64,000 nucleotides of DNA from assembly GCA_963580455.1 (NCBI GenBank), contig OY756967.1, positions 6,594,501-6,658,500 on the forward strand, in the 5' to 3' direction. The stretch is from Euonymus europaeus (Eukaryota; Streptophyta; Magnoliopsida; Celastrales; Celastraceae). The notes beneath the pieces are model-generated. The model saw only the letters and a list, made by a program, of their open reading frames with translations, ran no database searches and was not told the origin of the DNA. Below are positions 11,521-23,466 of this stretch, one piece after another. The stretch's first letter is position 1; every line of letters begins with the position of its first letter. The position numbers and the translations under genes are program-made.

Positions 11521-13005
11521 AATTTGGCAGGGATCCACATCCAAGCATTCTGAGCTTATTTCATGAAGGGACCATTTCCAGATTTCGATCTCAGGTTGCA
11601 CAAATGTTCGAAAGAGTGCATTTGCACACATAGGGCTCTATTCCAAGCTTCATTAGGGAAGTTTGGTTACAAGAACGTGGAATCAGTGTGCGATGGCACT
11701 GAAATTTGGCTGGGATCCACATCCAAGCATTCCGAGCTTATTTTATGACGGGACTATTTTTAGATTTCGATCTCAGGTGGCACAAATGTTCGAAAGAGTG
11801 CATTTGCATGCATAGGGCTCTATTCCGAGCTTCATTAGAGGGGTTTGGTTACAAGAACGTGAAATCAAAGTCTGATGGCACTAAAATTTGGCGAGGATCC
11901 ACATCCAAGCATTCCGAGCTTATTTTATGAAGGGACCATTATCAAATTTCGATCTTGCGTCGTACAAATGTTCGAAAGAGTGCATTTGCACACATAGGGC
12001 TCTATTCCGAGCTTTATTAGGGGGGGTTTGATTACAAGAATGTGGAATTGGTGTTCGATGGTTCTAACATTTGGTAGAGATCCACATCCAAGCATTACAA
12101 GCTTATTTGGTGAGGGACCATTTTCAGATTTTGATCTCGGGTTGCACAAATGTTAAAAGAGTGCATTTGCACACATAGGACTCTATTATAAGATTCATTA
12201 GGGAGGTATGGTTAAAAGAACATGTAATCGGTGTTTGATGGCGCTCAAATTTGACTGAGATCCACATCCAAGCATTTCGACCGTATTTTGTGAAGGGACC
12301 ATCTTCGGATTTTGATCTCGGGTCGCACAAATGTTCAAAAGAGTGCATTTGCTCACATAGGGCTCTATTCGAGCTTCATTGGGGTGTTTGGTTACAAGAA
12401 TGTGAAATTGGTGTCCGATAACATTGAAATTTGGCGGGGATCCACATCCAAGCATTCTGAGCTTATTTTTTGAAAGGACCATTTTTAGATTTCGATCTCG
12501 GGTTGCACAAATGTTTGAAAGAGTGCATTTGCAGATATAGAGCTCTATTCCAAGCTTCATTAGGGGGTTTGGTTACAAGAACGTGCAATCAGTGTTCGAT
12601 GGTGCTAAAATTTGGCAAGGATCCACATTCAAGAATTCCAAGTTTATTTCGTGAAGGGACCATTATTAGATTTCAATCTCAGGTCATACGAATGTTTGAA
12701 AGAGGGCATTTGCACACATAGTGCTCTATTCTGAGCTTCATTGGGGGGGCGGGGGGTTGCTTACAAGAACCTGCAATCGATGTCGGATGGCGCTTAAATT
12801 GGGGGGGGAGGGGATCCATATCCAAGCATTCCGAGCTTATTTCGTGAAGGGACCATTTTTCAGATTTCAATCTCGAGTCACACAAATGTTCCCAACAGTG
12901 CATTTGCACACATAAGGCTCTATTCTGAGCTTCATCAGGGGGTTTGGTTACAAGAACATGCAATCGGTACTCATACAACCATTTGAGCATGTTTCATGAA
13001 GGGAC
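11521..13005. repeat. Satellite-like tandem array, about 182-bp unit, 8 copies
   Basis: The word GGATCCACATCCAAGCATT and close variants recur at about 11531, 11713, 11895, 12077, 12257, 12437, 12619 and 12812, a regular spacing of about 180-182 bp until the last, longer unit. Each unit continues with 'GAAGGGACCATT', 'AGATTTCGATCT', 'AGAGTGCATTTGCACACATAG', 'GCTCTATTC' and 'GGTTACAAGAA'. Units are diverged by substitution and small indels, and the last full unit carries G-runs (12741-12756, 12797-12812). Open frames on both strands follow the unit and show no protein family, so I treat them as chance. Confidence 0.93.
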
Positions 13006-13600
13006 TGTTCCATGATTGTTTCCTTCGTTGTTTTAAGGGATAACTATAGCTTCTGCCAATTTTCTATTCACAAAGTTTATGTTGTTTTGTAGACATGAGA
13101 CAACCTTGGCGGGCTAAATATGTGGTTAATATATGACATTGCATTGCCATTCTAAAATGAATTGTTGTCTTTATCAAGAAACGTCCGTCGTATCACTTTT
13201 GAAAACCAACAATTTTGGAATGTCACTTTCTTGTCTTATTCAAATTTGGTTCCTTTTTTAATATGTTTTGTTTTTACAAACAGTCGTGCTTGTTAATTTG
13301 TTGCACATTTTTTTTATGTAATGATCCATAAACCAGAAGTTTGAACCGCGAATCTCAGTCATTTGAATTTAGAGAGGAAAATGCTTTTTGGCCCTGAAAA
13401 GCAAGAAAGAAACAGTTCCTGGTCCCACCCCACCTCATCCCAAGAAAGTAATTTACGAAAATGACAAGAGATAGAGTATCTTAATCCAATCTAGTAGCTA
13501 GACCCTAGTGTAAGACCCTAGTGTAATGTAATCTATGTAGCTAGACCCTACTCAGATCAAGAAAGCCAGACTGTTGTATTCTTCTCTCCTGCTGAAATGA
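13006..13600. other. Gene-free stretch
   Basis: It is AT-rich with no recognised coding content. A small local duplication of GACCCTAGTGTAA occurs near 13501-13525. Confidence 0.4.
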
Positions 13601-13675
13601 AATGTGTTGTTAAAGAAGAATTTTTTTTTTGAAGAAAATCCAAAAGAAGAGAGTGAAAGAAACAATTATTGGGCC

Positions 13676-14640
13676 ATGGAAGCATCGAAATTGGAATCAG
13701 ACCCACTTACTAAAGCAGCAAGAGATCTAAAGGCAGAAGATATAATGGGTATGTGCTTCGACTCCATTCAAACGGCATTTACTTGCTACAATTCATATGC
13801 AAGGGTGGTGGGATTTAGCACAAGACTACAAAAAAAACAAGAAACGATGTAATGAAGATGACACCATGAGGCAGTGGTGCTGTTGTAAAGAGGGGATGAG
13901 GAGACAAAAGGCCATTGATTATGGGAGATCAAAGTGACGATCTGTTGATGAAACAAGATGTAATTATCTCGCAAGAATTAGGATAGTTTTTGATGTAACT
14001 ATCGCGCAATGGGTTATCACGATATTTGAGGCGGATCACAATCACGAGCTTAGCAAGCTTGAGTATGTGTAATTTCTTAGGTCGCACAGAGAGGTTATCG
14101 AAGGTGATATGGCACAGATTATTGCATTACGCGAGTCATAAATAAAACCAACCCATATTATGCAGTATCTAGTGAGACAGGCGGAGGAATAGACAAAGTG
14201 GGATTCTTGAGTAGGGACATGTACAAAGCGTTGCATGGTGTAATAAGTTCGGAAATTGTTGAGGGTGACGCACAATGAGCATTGACATTTCTAGATTTGA
14301 AGAAAGCTAACGACGAGGGGGTGTTATCATGACTACACCGTTACTAAGGATGGTAGGCTAGGGAATTTCTTTTGGTGTGACACTTTGTGCAGGTATGATT
14401 ATGCATGTTTTAGGGATGTTCTATCTTTCGATGCCACATACAAAACAAACATATACGCGCGACCATTGGTGTTAATAGCCATTTTTGCACATGTTTCTTC
14501 GATTGTGCTTTGTTGTTGGGTAAAACAACGTCGACGTATACATAGCTCCTGGATACTTTTTTACAAGCAATGGGGAACAAGGAACCGGACTCTGTCATTA
14601 CAGACGGGTGTAAGGCAATGACAGCAGCAATTTGAGAGAC
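13676..14640 (+). pseudogene. FAR1-related (FRS) / MULE-transposase-type pseudogene, N-terminal part
   Basis: Reading across frames gives the FAR1 DNA-binding domain (IMGMCFDSIQTAFTCYNSYA, then FDVTIAQWVITIFEADHNHE) and the linker (LRSHREVIEGDMAQIIALRES). The start of the MULE transposase domain follows (RYDYACFRDVLSFDATYKTN, NKEPDSVITDG). FAR1-related proteins are transcription factors domesticated from Mutator-like transposases. The coding line changes frame repeatedly and meets stops (for example near 13850, 13940, 14072 and 14276). It ends shortly after the second third of the transposase domain, with no SWIM zinc finger. The natural start may be ATG 13676. It is either a dead FRS gene copy or a dead MULE transposase. 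Confidence 0.85.
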
Positions 14641-15255
14641 CATATTTTGATAATTATGTGTGGTATGTTTGCTAAATAACTGCATGTGTGTGACTGCATG
14701 TAGCATTCATGGAGGCTACCTTAAGCTCATGTAGCCTACCTCATAAACCAATTTTTGGATGTTAACTGCCATTAGTACTCTTGAAACCAAGATATCTGGT
14801 CTCTTTGCTGCCTTAGATGTAAAGGTGGAGAGTTTGACAGAAAAGATTCATGATTTGGTGAAGGACAAGTTACTTCTTACTCAAGCTTTGGAGTACATTG
14901 AGACCCGTGGCATTGAGACCCATATGTCATTACAAATGGGTGTAAGGTAATGATAACAACAATTCGAGAGACCATATTTTGATAATTATGTGTGGTATGT
15001 TTGCTAAATAACTGCATGTGTGTGACTGCATGTAGCATTCATGGAGGCTACCTTAAGCTCATGTAGCCTACCTCATAAACTAGTTTTTGGACGTTAACTG
15101 CCATTAGTACTCTTGAAACCAAGGTATCTAGTCTCTTTGCTGCCTTAGATGTAAAGGTGGAGAGTTTGACAGAAAAGATTCATGATTTGGCGAAGGACAA
15201 GTTACTTCTTACTCAAGCTTTGGAGTACATTGAGAACCATGTGAATGAAGGTGCA
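14594..15255. repeat. Direct tandem duplication, 332-bp period
   Basis: The block starting GTCATTACAGACGGGTGTAA at 14594 is repeated starting GTCATTACAAATGGGTGTAA at 14926, through to about 15235. The first part of copy 1 is the tail of the FAR1-like coding similarity. The rest holds a short heptad-rich open frame (14759-14950) that I do not recognise. The copies differ by few substitutions. Each also contains the paired words GAGGCTACC and GTAGCCTACCTC. Confidence 0.88.
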
Positions 15256-15728
15256 CCCATAGGTAGCCAAGATATATACTCTACTGAAAATAGAAATTGT
15301 GGATATCAACCAATGCAATCAAGAACCTAGAGTTTGGAAAACTCTCCCCCTCACTCACAAACCCAAACTCGCCCCCTTAATGACTAACTCCCCTTAGTGA
15401 TAACTGTCCATCACTCAGAACATAGCCTTGATTGTAGAACTCATGATTTACCTAGTGAGCAACCAACAACCCTTGCATAAAAATAGTAGTGCACATACAG
15501 TCAGCTAATTATGAATATATTAACCAAACTAGACAAGAAACAACAGTGCACACATTAGACCATTCCAAGACAAGTTGTTCATAACAAAGAAACTGTTCAA
15601 GACAAAGCTATTCAAAATCAAAGATAAAACATCCAGTAACCACCAAAAAAAAAGAAACTAAAACAATGTTCCACTAGACAAAAAAAACTAAACCAATTGC
15701 ACTTGATAGAATCAACAACCAGATAACA
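15256..15728. other. Gene-free stretch before the minus-strand SIRE-like element
   Basis: I see no coding domain. If the element has a downstream LTR it should end about here (next to the polypurine tract at 15733-15742), but the sequence does not match its upstream LTR. Confidence 0.4.
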
Positions 15729-15892
15729 TTTCTCCCCCCTTGTTTTTGAACAAACAAGTATCATCGATTACGAGTGCGAACTCTAAACCCATTGAAGATG
15801 TCATCACATTCTGCAACTCCTTTCTGCAGTGTCTCCATCCAGCTACGAAGATCTTCATGATGAATTCCATTGCACTCAATGTTGTGATCAAT

Positions 15893-16999
15893 TCATTCCA
15901 TAACATAATCTAAGTTGGTGGCAGAAAGATGTTTGACCTGAGACAACTTTGTAAGACGAGCAGAAAGAGTAGCATTAACCTCTTCAACAGCAATATATGC
16001 AGAATCCAAAATCTTGGCAGGCAGTGTATCCATCAGTTTAGTAAGCTTGGATACTTGAACTGACAAGGTGGTCACCTGGCCTGTCAAACAGGTGAGCTGG
16101 AGATGCACATAAGAGGTTATAGGAGCTGGAGGGGCAGTAACCTTGACAGGAGGTGAGTCACTTGAAACTTTGACAATAGGAGCAGACTCAGTTTTAAGAG
16201 TAGACAAGAGGAAATCTTCCTCATCAGAATCATCAAGAGACTTAGCCATTTGTGACTAACTATGGATCCCTGTTTGCGCATAAATAGGTGGTCGAAGATT
16301 TTGGCAATCAAGAGGAATGATGATACTTTTGAACACAAAGATTTTGGTTAGAATCACGCCATAGGGAAGCTTAAAAGGATAATTCTTGTAAGTCTTGACA
16401 TACATGATTTGATTAAAAATCAAAGATGGTAGACACATTGATTTGTCAATGAGGATTGCATGAAGCAATCGACAATATCGTTCAGTCAATTCCTCATGAT
16501 GTTCTGTTGGCAACAGAGTGGAAGAAATGAACATGTTCGGAAGCCTATGACTATATCGAAGATATCTATGAGGCAATTTTTCATTTACAAGTTCAAAATC
16601 ACCTATACTAAGATAGTGATAAATATCAGACAGTGGAGGTTCAGCGGGCATTGCAAAAAGATCAAAATCAGGCTCTGAAAGTAATGGAACATTAAGAATT
16701 TCAGAAATCAATGATTTTGAGAAACTAAACTCTATACCATGGACAAACCTAGTGATAACCCTTAATTCTTCATCCCCAATTTCTCTAACAGGGAGATTAG
16801 CGTAAAATTCCCTAACTAGTGTAGGACACGCAGTGCCTATAAGAGCAGCAATAGGAGACCAAGACCAAGACAAGAAGACGTGAGATAGGTCAGGATCCCT
16901 CAACTCAAATAATATAAACTTTCGCTCCATGCTAAGAGCCCTTGACACGAAATTGCTCAGGTACATCGCCTGAACATCAGCACTAAAGAAACGAATCAC
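15893..16999 (-). pseudogene. SIRE-type env-like ORF (putative plant transposon protein), one stop
   Basis: A 247-residue stretch (16999-16256) and a 118-residue stretch (16249-15893) lie in the same frame, separated by a stop. The first has the blocks TACPTLVREFYANLP, LPHRYLRYSHRLPNMFIS, LLPTEHHEELTERYCRLLHA and CLPSLIFNQ. These align with the intact ORF at 61530-62723. The second is a coiled-coil-like tail with repeated QVSKL/QVTTL heptads. Coding similarity may extend upstream of 16999 (a Ser/Lys-rich leader is open). Such ORFs are called env-like by position after pol. I see no signal peptide or fusion-type hydrophobic segment, so an envelope role is not supported by the sequence. Confidence 0.8.
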
Positions 17000-18178
17000 T
17001 TTGTCAGCATCGCCTCCTCTCGTCTTCTTTCCTTTCTTTGCCCCAGAGGTTGAGCTAGAACCTTTAGATATCGCTTGCAGGATGCCAGGTAGACATAGAG
17101 TGAAGTTAACATCGGAATATGAACAAAATTATGAGCGACTCCTCATGAGTATGAGCCAGGGGATAGTGGGATAAATCAAGAAGTCTTGGAACCATAAGAG
17201 TCCTTAATGTTCATACTTTCAAATTCCCATGAACTCTAAAAAATTGCGCCACATTAAATTCTGACACACAATGGCAATTCCAGAACTACCCTCAAATCTA
17301 CAATATGTAGGCATGAAAAGCTACATATCAATGAATAAATGGGGCACAACTTACATCTCTCTTGGCTTCGACTATCAAATAAATATCTCTCCCTAAATCA
17401 AGACTAGGTCATCCCAGAGACATAAAACACATACCAGATCTTACAAATAGTCTAGATAATCAAGAGAAATTTGTACCAGAGATGGAATTTTTCAGATTTA
17501 AAAATCTTATGACAATGAATTACACAGATAGAAAGAGAGAGATACCATAAGGTGTGATCAAGAAAATGGACTTACTACTCCCTTGTCATAATCTTGAAAT
17601 CTGATACAAGTTATTTGTCATGTGAACTGAGATTAAATCTCCAAAACTTGTTAGATCTAGATATAACACAATACAAAAGATTATCTTTTCGTAGGTTGTC
17701 AAATCGATAGTCTTTGGTACTTTTATGTACATGCAAGCAAGATAAGAGATGACCACATGAACTCATGATGGCTTTCACAGTCAAGATTAGGTAGCTCCCT
17801 TTATTTCAAGAGATACTTACCATTTATGGTTTGGTAGCTCTCTTTATTTCAAACGATACACACCTTTTTTTTCTTTTTTTTTCAAAATCTCTTTGACGTA
17901 GCCCTTTCCATTTGCATAGCTTGTATCAAGTTTCTGAAAGAATATGTTCAATAGACCAATTAAAACAATTCTCAAGCGTTATGTTAATCATACTTCACAA
18001 GTAAGGATTGGGAAAAATAGTATATGACCAATAACAAGATCTTTTCAATTTCATGAATGGATTAGTCATTTAACAATAAACACATGCAGAGGTAACATCA
18101 CACAATCTGTGCCTTAATCATTACTTAATACTTAAATCATACATCCCACACATATGTTACCTCATACTACTTGAAAAT
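17000..18178 (-). other. Pol-to-env spacer of the SIRE-like element
   Basis: This non-coding 1.2 kb is expected in SIRE-type elements. It contains a 9-bp perfect inverted repeat, GAGGTAACA at 18089-18097 and TGTTACCTC at 18155-18163. Confidence 0.6.
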
Positions 18179-20568
18179 CTATTCCATTGTAGTCACCCCT
18201 AGTGCTTGTCTTAGGAACAAAAACCTTTGTTTGTCTAGGGGTTTTCTAAATATGTCAGCCAATTGATTTTCAGTAGCTATGTGCTCAAGTTTTACAGTAT
18301 TACTTTCAACAAGATCACGGATGAAATGATGACGAATGTCAATATGCTTTATTCTAGAATGTTGGACAAAATTCTTAGAAATGTTAATAACACTCATATT
18401 ATCACAAAATATGGTCATATTTTCCTGTACCAGTCCATAGTCACTCAACATTTGTTTCATCCAAAGCAATTATGTACAACAACTTCCAGCCGCTATGTAT
18501 TCTACTTCAGCTATAGAGAGAGAAATAACATTTTGCTTCTTGTTATGCCAGGCAACAAGATTAGTTCTTATATAGACACATCCACCAGAAGTGCTCTTTC
18601 GATCATCACAACAACCTGCCCAATCAACATCTGAGTAACCTAGCACAAACACAAACACTAAAAGCAATGTCAGGTCTACTTGCTGTCAAGTAAAGTAAGC
18701 TTTCTATGATACTCCTATATAATTTATGATCCACAGACTTCCCACTATTATCTTTGCTTAGCTATGTGCTCAGGCTCATAGAAGTTGAAGTTGCCTTAGT
18801 TGAAGCTATACCAAACTTCTTCACCAAGTTACCTGCATATTGGGTTTGAGAAATGAATATCCCTTCTTGAGATTACTTCACCTAAAATCCTAGGAAAAAG
18901 GTTAATTCACCCATCATACTCATTTCAAACTCAGATTTCATTAACTCACTAAATTCTTGTGATAAAGAAACAAATTTGATCCAAAAATGATGTCATCAAC
19001 ATATATTTAGGCAACCAAAATGTGTTTATGATCATTCTTTACAAAAAGTGTCTTGTCAATTGTTCCCCTTGCAAAACCTGTACTCGAGAGAAAATTTGTG
19101 GGTCTTTCATATGATGCCCTAGGTGCTTGTTTCAAACCATACAATGTACGATTCAGTTTATGCACATGTGATGGATGCATTGGATCTTCAAAACCTTGTG
19201 GTTGCTTAACAAACACGTATTTGCTTAACACGTCTTTGCTTAACAAAAATGTCTTCCAAACGTGCTACAAGAGCAAACATTTCATCAAAATTGACACCTT
19301 CTACTTGTGTGTACCCCTGTGCAACTAGCCTAGCTTTATTTCTAGAAATCATTTCATGTTCATTAGTTTTATTTTTGAATATCCATTTAGTTCCAGTGAT
19401 GTTAATATTATCAGGCTTAAGCACTAGTATCCAAACATCATTGCAAGCAAACTGATTTAACTCTTCATACATTGCATTTATTCATGATTCATCACTAAGA
19501 GAATTTTCCACTCTCTGGATCATACTGAGACACATAGCACAAAAAAATTACCTCATTTTGAAGTTGCTTTTTGGTCTTCATAGGAGCAGCTATTTCACCA
19601 AGCACTTGATCTTATGGATGATTTTTCTTCATACATTTAGAAGGTTCAAGTACATCTGAAGTGAATTGCTTCATGGGACCAACACTATCTTTTGCCGATG
19701 TAGGCTTTTGCAAAGATACATCATTTATTTTGTCAACTTGTGATGTAACTTGCTGTGTAGTTACACTCGAGCTTCCAGAATCCTTTTCACTACTTGTGTT
19801 TGTCTCTTCGTTTATTGTTTGCGGCATCTCAACATGTTCAAAAATACTAGTAGACACATAATCATGAATCACAACATTAGTTGATTCTATCATAACCTTA
19901 GTTTTATTATTGAACACACAATACGCTCAACTATTAAGAGAATAGCCTATGAAGATACCTTTATCACTCCTAGCATCAAACTTACCAATGTTTTTCCTAT
20001 CTCGAAGAATAAAACACTTACTTCCAAACATTTTGAAGTGTTTCACCGTAGGCTTCTTTTCTTCCCAGAGTTCATAACTTGTGAGTTTTGTTCCGGGCCT
20101 TAGATGTACTCTATTTGAGGTATAACAAGAAGTGTTTATTGCTTCAGCCCAAAACCTTTGAGCTACATCTTGTGCATGCATCATAGTTCTTACCATTTCT
20201 TGTAAAACTCGATTCTTTCTTTCCACCACTCCATTTTGTTGTGGTGTATTTGGAGGTGAGAACTCACGTTTAATTCTGAAACTCAGAAATACTCAAAGTA
20301 AAAAACAAAGCATTCATAACTTTACTATTTCATCCTGCACTTTCGAGATCACCTTTAGTCCATAATTTAGAAGGTTTAGGAATTTTATTACTTTGATCAT
20401 CAATAGATTCAGGTGCGGAATACCCTTTTTTATTGACATCCAAACCTGTTCGCCAATCGATTTTAAGTAGTCTTTCATTCGTGCTTTCCAATATGAATAG
20501 TTTGATCCATCAAATTGTGGTATTTTACTAGATCTGATCTCTATTGTTGGCATTCCCTCCGATACCAA
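18179..20568 (-). pseudogene. SIRE-like gag-pol remnant
   Basis: The gag N-terminus (20568-20314) contains the typical FDGSNYSYWKARMKDYLKS. An abrupt junction leads into the integrase C-terminal part (ERKNRVLQEMVRTMMHAQD, GSKCFILRDR), so the zinc knuckles, protease and integrase catalytic core are deleted. RT pieces ([39 protein letters not shown]) are separated by a frameshift near 19206. RNase H pieces (GYSDVDWAGCCDDRKSTSGG; FCDNMSVINISKN) are broken by a stop at about 18470. This cannot produce a working polyprotein. Confidence 0.88.
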
Positions 20569-20569
20569 T

Positions 20570-21577
20570 TGATAATATGAAAGACCTTTGCCAACACTTT
20601 AGACAGCGTAATCAAGAAAATAGCAAAAAACAAATGAAACAACATAATATAACGAGGAAATCCCAATGGGAAAAAACCTCGAGTCTATTAAGCGACCAAC
20701 CTTCGAAGAAATCCACTATATGAGAAAAAGCGTACAACCTTTCATTACCTACGACTAGATAGTATAACTTGACTCAGCGTATGCCTTAAACCAAATTAAC
20801 ACTCCAATGATGATTTGAAATGCTCATGACTCCTTCAAGAGACTTGTGTAAGATCCATGTAACCTTCAGATAACCAGAGCAGCAGGTTACACCAGATGTG
20901 CAGACCAATGTTCTTCTTCTTCCTCTTCCTCAGCAGGATCAACTTGAGAAGGTTGAAAGAACGTCACCCAATCAATAATCACTCATTCTCTATTGATTAA
21001 TACAGACATGACTCGCTCACAGATCACTCAAAGAGAATGAAACAAATAAAAAACTTGAAGCTTACAAAAAAAGATCTCTCTCAAACACAAACTCTCAAAA
21101 GCTTCGACCTTTTTCTCCATGGAATTTCTCCTTTTATATAGGCGACCAACTTCTCATGAGATTAAGATAAAATCTCGATCAATAATATCTCCAACAGATG
21201 ATAATTAACTCGGATAAAAATAAAGAAAATAGACGTTCATCTTGATAATAGCAGTCCAGTTACAATCATCTAACATAGTAGGAGATAAGTCTTTATCCAC
21301 TAGCTGTCCCATAGAGTCCAATCTAATCACAACTACTCAAGCGATATCTAGATGAAGAATTTTATCCCATTACAACCACCTGATAAGTATCTCCTATTTA
21401 GATTAGAAAATCAAAGTCCTTGTATACGTAGAGTTCTATCCATACTTAAAGACTGACAAATCATGTAACCTAGAGCCTACTTGATAAGTTTACATCAGGT
21501 GTTAACGCAGGCTTACATGTGGTTACATCCAGTTTTATTACACAAGTATCACTAAGCTTAGGATATGTATCCTAACA
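20570..21577 (-). repeat. 5' LTR of the minus-strand SIRE-like element
   Basis: On the minus strand it begins TGTTAGGATACATATCC and ends TCATATTATCA, followed after 2 nt by TGGTATCGGAGG. A minus-strand TATATAAAA lies at 21132-21140. It is about 1,008 bp. An inverted pair GTAACC (20859-20864) and GGTTAC (20885-20890) lies inside. Confidence 0.85.
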
Positions 21578-22830
21578 AATATTCTCAGTAATATTAAGAT
21601 ATTTGGAAAAGGTGTTACTTAATTAGTTTGTTTGTGTTACAGTTTTAAAATTGACAAAGTTTCCAAATATTTAGCATATAATGTCAAGTAATTTTCATAA
21701 CACAGTAACCTTAAATATTGATACTGTGCAAATTTTTAGACGGATAGTGTCATTAAAATATTTTGAAATCTTATTGCTATTGTTTTGGTTAGCATTACTG
21801 TACTGGCTTGTGTTAATGTTTACATTACTGTTATAAGTTTTGTCACAGTTTTCTAACATTAAGATATAATGTCAAGTAATTTTCTTAAAATCGTAACCTT
21901 AACTATTGCTACTGTTTGAAAATGTAATTGATTCAAAAGTTAGAACAAACAATAACATTAAAATATTTGGCTACTGTTAGAGCTGCTTTTTAGTGAGAGT
22001 TAATATCTATGTTTCTGTTTTAAAATGTCACTATTTTATAGAAGTTAGAAAGTAATGTAATGTAATTTTATAAAAATGGGAACTTTGAATATTGTTGTTG
22101 TTTCAATTTTTGAACAGACAATAGCATTCAAATATTTCGGCTACTGTTAGTGTTAATTTTTTAGTGAGAGTTAATGTCTCTGTTTTTGTTTTAAAATGTC
22201 ACTATTTTATAATAGTTAGGAAGTAATGTAATGTAATGTAATTTTATAAAAACAGAAATTTCGACAATTCCTATTTATTCAATTTTGGAACAGACAGTAA
22301 CATTCAAAAATTTGGCTACTGTTCGTGGTGCTTTCTTAGTCAGAGTTAATGACTATGTTTCTATTTTAAAATGTCTCTATGTTAAAGTAGTGAGGAAGTA
22401 ATGTAATGTAATTTTATAAAAATCGGAACTTTGACTATTGCTATTGTTTCAATTTTGGAACAGACAGTAACATTAAAATATTTCGGCTATTGTTAGTGTT
22501 GCTTTTTTAGTGAGAGTTAATGTCTGTGGGGGTTTTTAAAATGTCACTATTTTATAGTAGTTAGGAAGTAATGTAATGTAATTTTATAAAAATAGGAACT
22601 TGGACTTTGGTATTGTTTCAATTTTGGAGCAGACAGTAACATTAAAATATTTCGGCTACTTTATTGTTGCTTTTTTAGTGAGAGTCAATGTCTGTGTTTC
22701 TGTTTTAAAATGTCACTATTTTAAAGTAGTTAGGAAGTTATATAATGTAATGTTTTTGCTACTGTTAGTGTTAGTGTTAGAGTTAGCATAAATGTAAAGA
22801 AGTGTTTACACTGTTTTAAAAACTAAATGA
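21578..22830. repeat. Tandem array, about 172-bp unit
   Basis: The word TAATGTAATTTTATAAAAA recurs near 22052, 22223, 22398, 22568 and (partial) 22738. Each unit also carries 'GAACAGACAGTAACATTAAA', 'TTTCGGCTACTGTTAGTG', 'TTAGTGAGAGTTAATG' and 'TTTTAAAATGTCACTATTTT'. More diverged units lie at 21590-22000. Open frames inside follow the unit and are not coding. Confidence 0.9.
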
Positions 22831-23466
22831 ATATAAAGATAAATGTAAGATTATTTATTTGCTTTGCCCGCGGCCCACTCAAGACAGCAAGATCTGACGT
22901 TCTGTGCATGGGTATTAGCTTCGTGGGAAATAGGTGTTGTTGCCAACTCGACCAGGGCACTTGCACATTCAATAGTATCCATATTCTTGTTCGAGTCTGC
23001 ATCCACTTCAAGATGTAGACTCCACATGAATAACTGTAAAAACAAAGACAATTAGATGACGCATTAAGCAATCGGGAAATACCACCAGCTGAAATTCAAA
23101 ATTAACAAAGGGTATTGGAATTTATGAACTAACCCATTAGGCTGTTGGAGCACCTTCGGGTACTGAACTTCAAAGCTTTTTAGCCTTGTAATGGCGGGCT
23201 GCTTCACCGTAAAATGAGAATGTGCCAATAACTCATCAAGAAAAGAAGCATATGGTGAAACGAAGTTGAGTGTTAGCATAAATAGCGTACTACATGCACA
23301 CAATAACCTGAATGTGAATTCAGGGAAGGGATACCAATTGTGTTACACAATGTATATGGGTATGTTTAGTCTCAGCAGAATGAAGAAAGTCCACCATATA
23401 AATCTTTTCCTCAAGATAAAAAAGGCAATATATCCAATGACCTTCAGTCAAAATCGGAACAAAAAT
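22830..23466 (-). pseudogene. Ulp1-type (peptidase C48) cysteine protease fragment, three exons
   Basis: On the minus strand an acceptor at 23467 opens an exon with IFVPILTEGHWIYCLFYLEE and MVDFLHS, which carry the C48 His (GHW) and Asp. A second exon ends 'YPKVLQQPNG' with a donor at 23133. Splicing to 23033 gives PNGYSCGVYILKWM, the C48 catalytic-Cys block. The family usually has Asp before that Cys, and here it is Ser. C48 proteases cleave SUMO, and in plants copies of this kind are often carried by Mutator-like or CACTA-like transposons. The N-terminal part is absent, and the frame after WMQ drifts into unrecognised sequence. The fragment lies inside the 172-bp repeat region, which suggests it belongs to a transposon body rather than a host gene. 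Confidence 0.7.

Larger units (their letters stand above)
15729..21577 (-). mobile_element. SIRE/Maximus-like Copia retrotransposon, decayed and internally deleted
   Basis: On the minus strand the order is LTR (20570-21577), primer-binding site TGGTATCGGAGG, gag N-terminus (20568-20314), integrase C-terminal part (20229-19927), RT (19472-19007), RNase H (18667-18179), a long non-coding spacer, an env-like ORF (16999-15893), and a polypurine tract AAGGGGGGAGAA near 15731-15742. An extra ORF after pol is the hallmark of the SIRE group of plant Copia elements. Most of gag, all of protease and the front of integrase are missing. A downstream LTR matching 20570-21577 is not found, so the 3' end is lost or replaced. 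Confidence 0.85.

Noticed and set aside
11563..12990. Several 60-120-residue open frames on both strands in the 182-bp array
   Set aside because: A unit length that nearly preserves frame makes repeated open stretches by chance; the peptides resemble only each other.
11521..13005. Calling the 182-bp array the centromeric satellite
   Set aside because: Only eight diverged units are present and no copy-number or chromatin evidence is available here.
14759..14950. Heptad-rich short ORF as an env-like C-terminus
   Set aside because: The leucine pattern resembles a coiled coil, but no residue block aligns clearly with the env-like proteins elsewhere in the window.
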